Shown here: positions 6,552-8,377 of the stretch, piece by piece | Position numbering within the stretch: position 1 is the first letter of the stretch | Layout of the letters: each line of letters begins with the position of its first letter | Assembly (NCBI GenBank): GCA_025934615.1 | Contig: JAICXS010000063.1 | Location: 1 to 8,377 of the forward strand | Length of the DNA: 8,377 nt | DNA from: Nitrospiraceae bacterium | GTDB lineage: Bacteria > Nitrospirota > Nitrospiria > Nitrospirales > Nitrospiraceae | Direction of reading: 5' to 3' | Program-made: the position numbers and the translations under genes | Notes under the pieces: generated by a model | The model's input: only the letters and a program-made list of their open reading frames with translations | Databases searched by the model: none | Told to the model about the DNA's origin: nothing

Positions 6552-8306
6552 CTAGGAGACGATCAACGAAACAATTAAAAGTGCGACAATATTGATGACC
6601 TTGATCATCGGATTGATCGCAGGCCCCGCCGTATCCTTATAGGGATCGCCCACGGTATCGCCGGTGACCGCCGCCTTGTGAGTCTCGGTCCCCTTCTTGC
6701 CTTGCTCCTCGATGTACTTCTTCGCATTGTCCCACGCGCCGCCGCCGCTGGTCATCGAGATAGCGACAAAGAGCCCCGTCACGATGCTGCCGACCAGGAC
6801 ACCGCCTAACGCTTGTGGCCCCAGAATCACCCCGACCACAATAGGAGACAGCACGGGGATCAGCCCAGGAATCATCATCTTTTGGATAGCCGCCTTCGTC
6901 ACGATATCGACACAGGTAGCATAGTCAGGCTTGCCCGTCCCTTCCATAATGCCCTTAATCGTCCGGAACTGCCGCCGCACTTCTTCGACGATCAACCCGC
7001 CTGCCTGTCCCACCGCTTTCATACACATGGACGCGAAGAGAAACGGCAACATCCCGCCGAGAAAGAGCCCAACCAACACGTAGGGATTGGACAGGTCGAA
7101 TCCGCCCCCAATGGGATTGGGACCGGCCACGGCGCGGGCGTATTCTGCGAACAAGACCACAGCCGCCAATCCTGCCGACCCGATGGCATAGCCTTTCGTC
7201 ACGGCCTTCGTCGTATTCCCCACGGCATCGAGCGGGTCGGTAATGTTCCGTACGTCCTTCCCCAAATGCGCCATTTCGGCAATGCCGCCCGCATTATCGG
7301 TAATCGGCCCGAACGCATCGATCGCGACGACAATCCCGGCCATCGACAGCATAGAGACCGCCGCCACCGCGACGCCATACAGGCCCGCCGCCCAATGGCT
7401 GATGAGAATCGCCGCAGCGATCACCACGACCGGCCAGGCGGTGGCCTGCATTCCGACGGCTAGGCCTGCAATAATGTTGGTTGCGTGGCCGGTTTCGCTG
7501 GCCTTTGCAATTTCCTTTACCGGCGAATAACTTTTCGACGTGTAATAGTCTGTGATAAACACCAACGCCAATGTCACGCCAAGCCCAAGGAGCGACGCAA
7601 GATAGTAATTGAACCCCGTGATGCCGGCAGCGCCATCCATCATCCTCATGGTAATGGGATAGAACCCCACCGCCGCTAAGCCACCCGCGACAAAGAGCCC
7701 TTTGTAGAGCGCCGTCATAATGCCGCCGCCAGGACCCGCCTTCACAAAAAAGATTCCGACGATCGTCGCGAACACCGACAGGGCACCCAAGGCTAAGGGA
7801 TATAGGATCGGCTCCGCCATTCCACCGAACATCGTAAAGGCCAGAACCATCGCGGCCACGGTCGTCACTGCGTAAGTTTCAAACAGGTCTGCGGCCATGC
7901 CGGCGCAATCGCCGACATTGTCGCCGACATTGTCGGCGATGACGGCCGGATTGCGTGGATCGTCTTCGGGAATACCGGCTTCTACCTTACCCACCAAATC
8001 GGCTCCGACATCCGCCGCTTTCGTATAGATGCCGCCGCCGACGCGAGCAAAAACCGAAATGAGACTGCCACCGAATCCGAGGCTCAGCAAGGCATGGATC
8101 GCCTTTTCCTGGCCGACAAACGCGGAGGCAATGGTATAGAATCCCGTCACCGACAGGAGCGCCAAACCGATCAACAACAACCCCGTCACTGCACCCCCGC
8201 GGAATGCCACCTGCAGCGCCGCGTTCAGCCCGTTGTGCGCGGCCTGCATAGTGACCTCGATCATCGGCACCTTTTTCGTGAAGCTCGGCGCCGACAATTC
8301 GATCAT
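6552..8306 (-). CDS. hppA: Membrane-bound proton-translocating pyrophosphatase (K+-independent type), 5' end lost at a junction
   Basis: Couples hydrolysis of pyrophosphate to proton export across the cytoplasmic membrane. The frame has 584 codons, but only about residue 21 onward (from about 8250 leftward) resembles HppA. The first 20 or so codons are antisense to another hppA piece and are not real. Family members usually have near 700 residues, so roughly the first 120 are missing. Diagnostic motifs: [18 protein letters not shown] (99-116), [18 protein letters not shown] (124-141), [16 protein letters not shown] (330-345) and [19 protein letters not shown] (548-566), all with the aspartates that bind Mg-pyrophosphate. 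GNTTKA (363-368) has lysine where K+-dependent enzymes have alanine, so this should be a K+-independent H+ pump. Many hydrophobic segments span the membrane. The promoter and true start are not in the window. Confidence 0.92.
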   Translation of the reverse strand: MIELSAPSFTKKVPMIEVTMQAAHNGLNAALQVAFRGGAVTGLLLIGLALLSVTGFYTIASAFVGQEKAIHALLSLGFGGSLISVFARVGGGIYTKAADVGADLVGKVEAGIPEDDPRNPAVIADNVGDNVGDCAGMAADLFETYAVTTVAAMVLAFTMFGGMAEPILYPLALGALSVFATIVGIFFVKAGPGGGIMTALYKGLFVAGGLAAVGFYPITMRMMDGAAGITGFNYYLASLLGLGVTLALVFITDYYTSKSYSPVKEIAKASETGHATNIIAGLAVGMQATAWPVVVIAAAILISHWAAGLYGVAVAAVSMLSMAGIVVAIDAFGPITDNAGGIAEMAHLGKDVRNITDPLDAVGNTTKAVTKGYAIGSAGLAAVVLFAEYARAVAGPNPIGGGFDLSNPYVLVGLFLGGMLPFLFASMCMKAVGQAGGLIVEEVRRQFRTIKGIMEGTGKPDYATCVDIVTKAAIQKMMIPGLIPVLSPIVVGVILGPQALGGVLVGSIVTGLFVAISMTSGGGAWDNAKKYIEEQGKKGTETHKAAVTGDTVGDPYKDTAGPAINPMIKVINIVALLIVSLIVS

Positions 8307-8377
8307 GGGCGCGCTCTATAAAGGCCTGATCGCCGCGGGCGTGCTGTCGATCGGCGGCCTCGCCATCGCGACGCAAT
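8236..8377 (+). CDS. Internal fragment of a second, different HppA on the opposite strand
   Basis: In the frame with codons at 8251 the plus strand reads [20 protein letters not shown] and on through [16 protein letters not shown] to the window end. This is the mid-protein region of a membrane pyrophosphatase, in a proteobacterial style. The equivalent stretch of the minus-strand gene is [20 protein letters not shown] (181-200), clearly related but different, so this is not an inverted copy of the same gene. There is no start codon, ribosome site or N-terminal part: homology appears abruptly at about 8236-8251. It is listed as a fragment, probably of foreign origin through a chimeric join. 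The left limit is approximate because both strands read plausibly across 8236-8262. Confidence 0.7.

Noticed and set aside
7905..7940. Short tandem repeat CGCCGACATTGT, two units
   Set aside because: It encodes the conserved DNVGDNVGD of the pyrophosphatase, so protein sequence explains it.
8304..8306. ATG at 8306 as the genuine start of the minus-strand hppA
   Set aside because: The first 20 or so codons match nothing in HppA and are antisense to the plus-strand HppA fragment. The frame merely stays open by chance until a TAG just upstream.
1..8377. CRISPR arrays, tRNA or rRNA genes, transposases, prophage or defence genes
   Set aside because: I looked for regular direct repeats, cloverleaf-like GTTCRA-type segments and recombinase motifs and saw none.

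Overview
The window looks like chromosomal sequence from a Gram-negative bacterium, most likely Nitrospirota (Nitrospira-like). The pointers are a bona fide Pup (prokaryotic ubiquitin-like protein) gene outside the Actinobacteria, a K+-independent type membrane pyrophosphatase, and an intergenic inverted-repeat element of a kind I recall from Nitrospira genomes. This placement is inferred from gene content; no search was run.

Layout, left to right. Positions 1-1497 (minus) hold a long-chain acyl-CoA ligase, intact in frame but cut at its C-terminus by the window edge. A 49-bp gap separates it from a divergent gene for a secreted DUF192 protein (1547-2017, plus). A roughly 125-bp structured palindromic element (2073-2196) fills the gap between DUF192 and the convergent ppGpp synthetase/hydrolase gene. 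That gene (2199-4370) and recJ (4372-6078) form a two-gene minus-strand operon, recJ first. One base separates them, and a near-consensus sigma70-type promoter lies upstream of recJ. Next comes pup (6248-6445, minus), a single-gene unit with its own promoter, a strong Shine-Dalgarno and an intrinsic terminator whose stem uses the last pup codons. Then comes a proton-pumping pyrophosphatase gene (hppA, 6552 to about 8250, minus) lacking its 5' part.

At about 8236-8262 the minus-strand hppA homology stops. The remaining 120 or so bases encode, on the plus strand, an internal piece of a different, proteobacterial-looking HppA. This opposite-strand junction inside two related genes is best explained as a chimeric assembly or amplification join at a contig end. 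A real rearrangement is possible but less likely. Anything inferred right of about 8236 should be treated with caution.

No system here is clearly new. The genes are mostly housekeeping: stringent response, recombination and repair, pyrophosphate-driven energy conservation, lipid activation, and protein tagging for the proteasome. The items most worth checking are the orphan pup with a Glu C-terminus, the palindromic repeat, the possibly leaderless DUF192 gene, and the hppA junction.
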